A stretch of DNA of 44,480 bases from Hyphochytrium catenoides. Lineage: Eukaryota > Sar > Hyphochytriomycetes > Hyphochytriales > Hyphochytriaceae. The first letter of the stretch is position 1; each line of letters begins with the position of its first letter. The notes under the pieces are model-generated. The model ran no database searches, had not been told where the DNA came from, and worked only from the letters and a program-made list of their open reading frames with translations. Below are positions 44,436-44,480 of the stretch, in pieces. The stretch spans positions 1 through 44,480 of the forward strand of contig FLMG01000670.1 of the NCBI GenBank assembly GCA_900088475.1, given 5' to 3'. The position numbers were made by a program, and so were the translations under genes.

Positions 44436-44480
44436 TTGGTCTAACGATGTGAAGCTCTTACAGAGCTCTTCAGTCTATCC

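Noticed and set aside
1-44480. CRISPR arrays, rRNA genes, insertion sequences
   Set aside because: No regularly spaced repeats, rRNA core motifs or transposase frames were seen, and the sequence is eukaryotic nuclear DNA.

Overview
The window is nuclear DNA from an intron-bearing eukaryote with a fairly compact genome. Genes lie tail-to-tail or head-to-head with short spacers. Introns are short (about 42 to 290 nt), follow the GT-AG rule, and every multi-exon gene described here joins in frame. Composition is close to balanced. The gene set (ATR, Mcm10, Naa15, Noc2, a USP32-type deubiquitinase, a Cys-rich copper/cadmium-type P1B ATPase, a presequence-bearing NDP kinase) fits a fungus or another unicellular eukaryote. 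I cannot place it further. The NDP kinase C-terminus resembles the organellar forms of plants and amoebae, while the Cys-rich ATPase resembles the fungal PCA1 type.

Layout, left to right. 1-2010: no convincing gene except a possible partial reading frame leaving the left edge. 2011-3289 (+): nucleoside diphosphate kinase, nine exons. 3299-3695 (-): a small two-exon gene, probably cytochrome c oxidase subunit VIIa-like, whose stop codon lies 9 nt from that of the NDP kinase. 4409-5001 (+): a 169-residue protein with two copies of a helix-turn-helix that closely resembles the bacterial FtsK gamma DNA-binding domain. 5081-7941 (-): a 621-residue coiled-coil protein, 11 exons. 8853-13577 (+): Mcm10. 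13900-24578 (-): a very long ATR/Mec1-type checkpoint kinase, about 3275 residues. 25058-25519 (+): a possible small membrane protein, only 23 nt upstream of the next start. 25543-31418 (+): a USP32-type deubiquitinase with EF-hand, DUSP and USP domains and a CaaX end. 31419-33057: mostly without recognisable genes. 33058-36861 (+): Naa15, the auxiliary subunit of the NatA N-terminal acetyltransferase. 37269-39819 (-): ribosome-biogenesis factor Noc2. 40005-40235 (+): a weak small reading frame. 40887-44435 (-): an intronless P1B heavy-metal ATPase with 15 Cys-Cys pairs in its N-terminal tail.

Mcm10 (origin firing) and ATR (replication checkpoint) are neighbours and converge. That is suggestive, but in eukaryotes it may be chance. 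The other genes are housekeeping genes with no shared pathway.

The most unusual items are the tandem FtsK-gamma-like protein, a Tudor-like insert inside the catalytic domain of the USP32-type enzyme, the Cys-Cys-rich tail of the ATPase, and the tight small-ORF/USP32 junction. All intron and exon positions were worked out by eye from splice signals, reading frame and family conservation, without transcript data.
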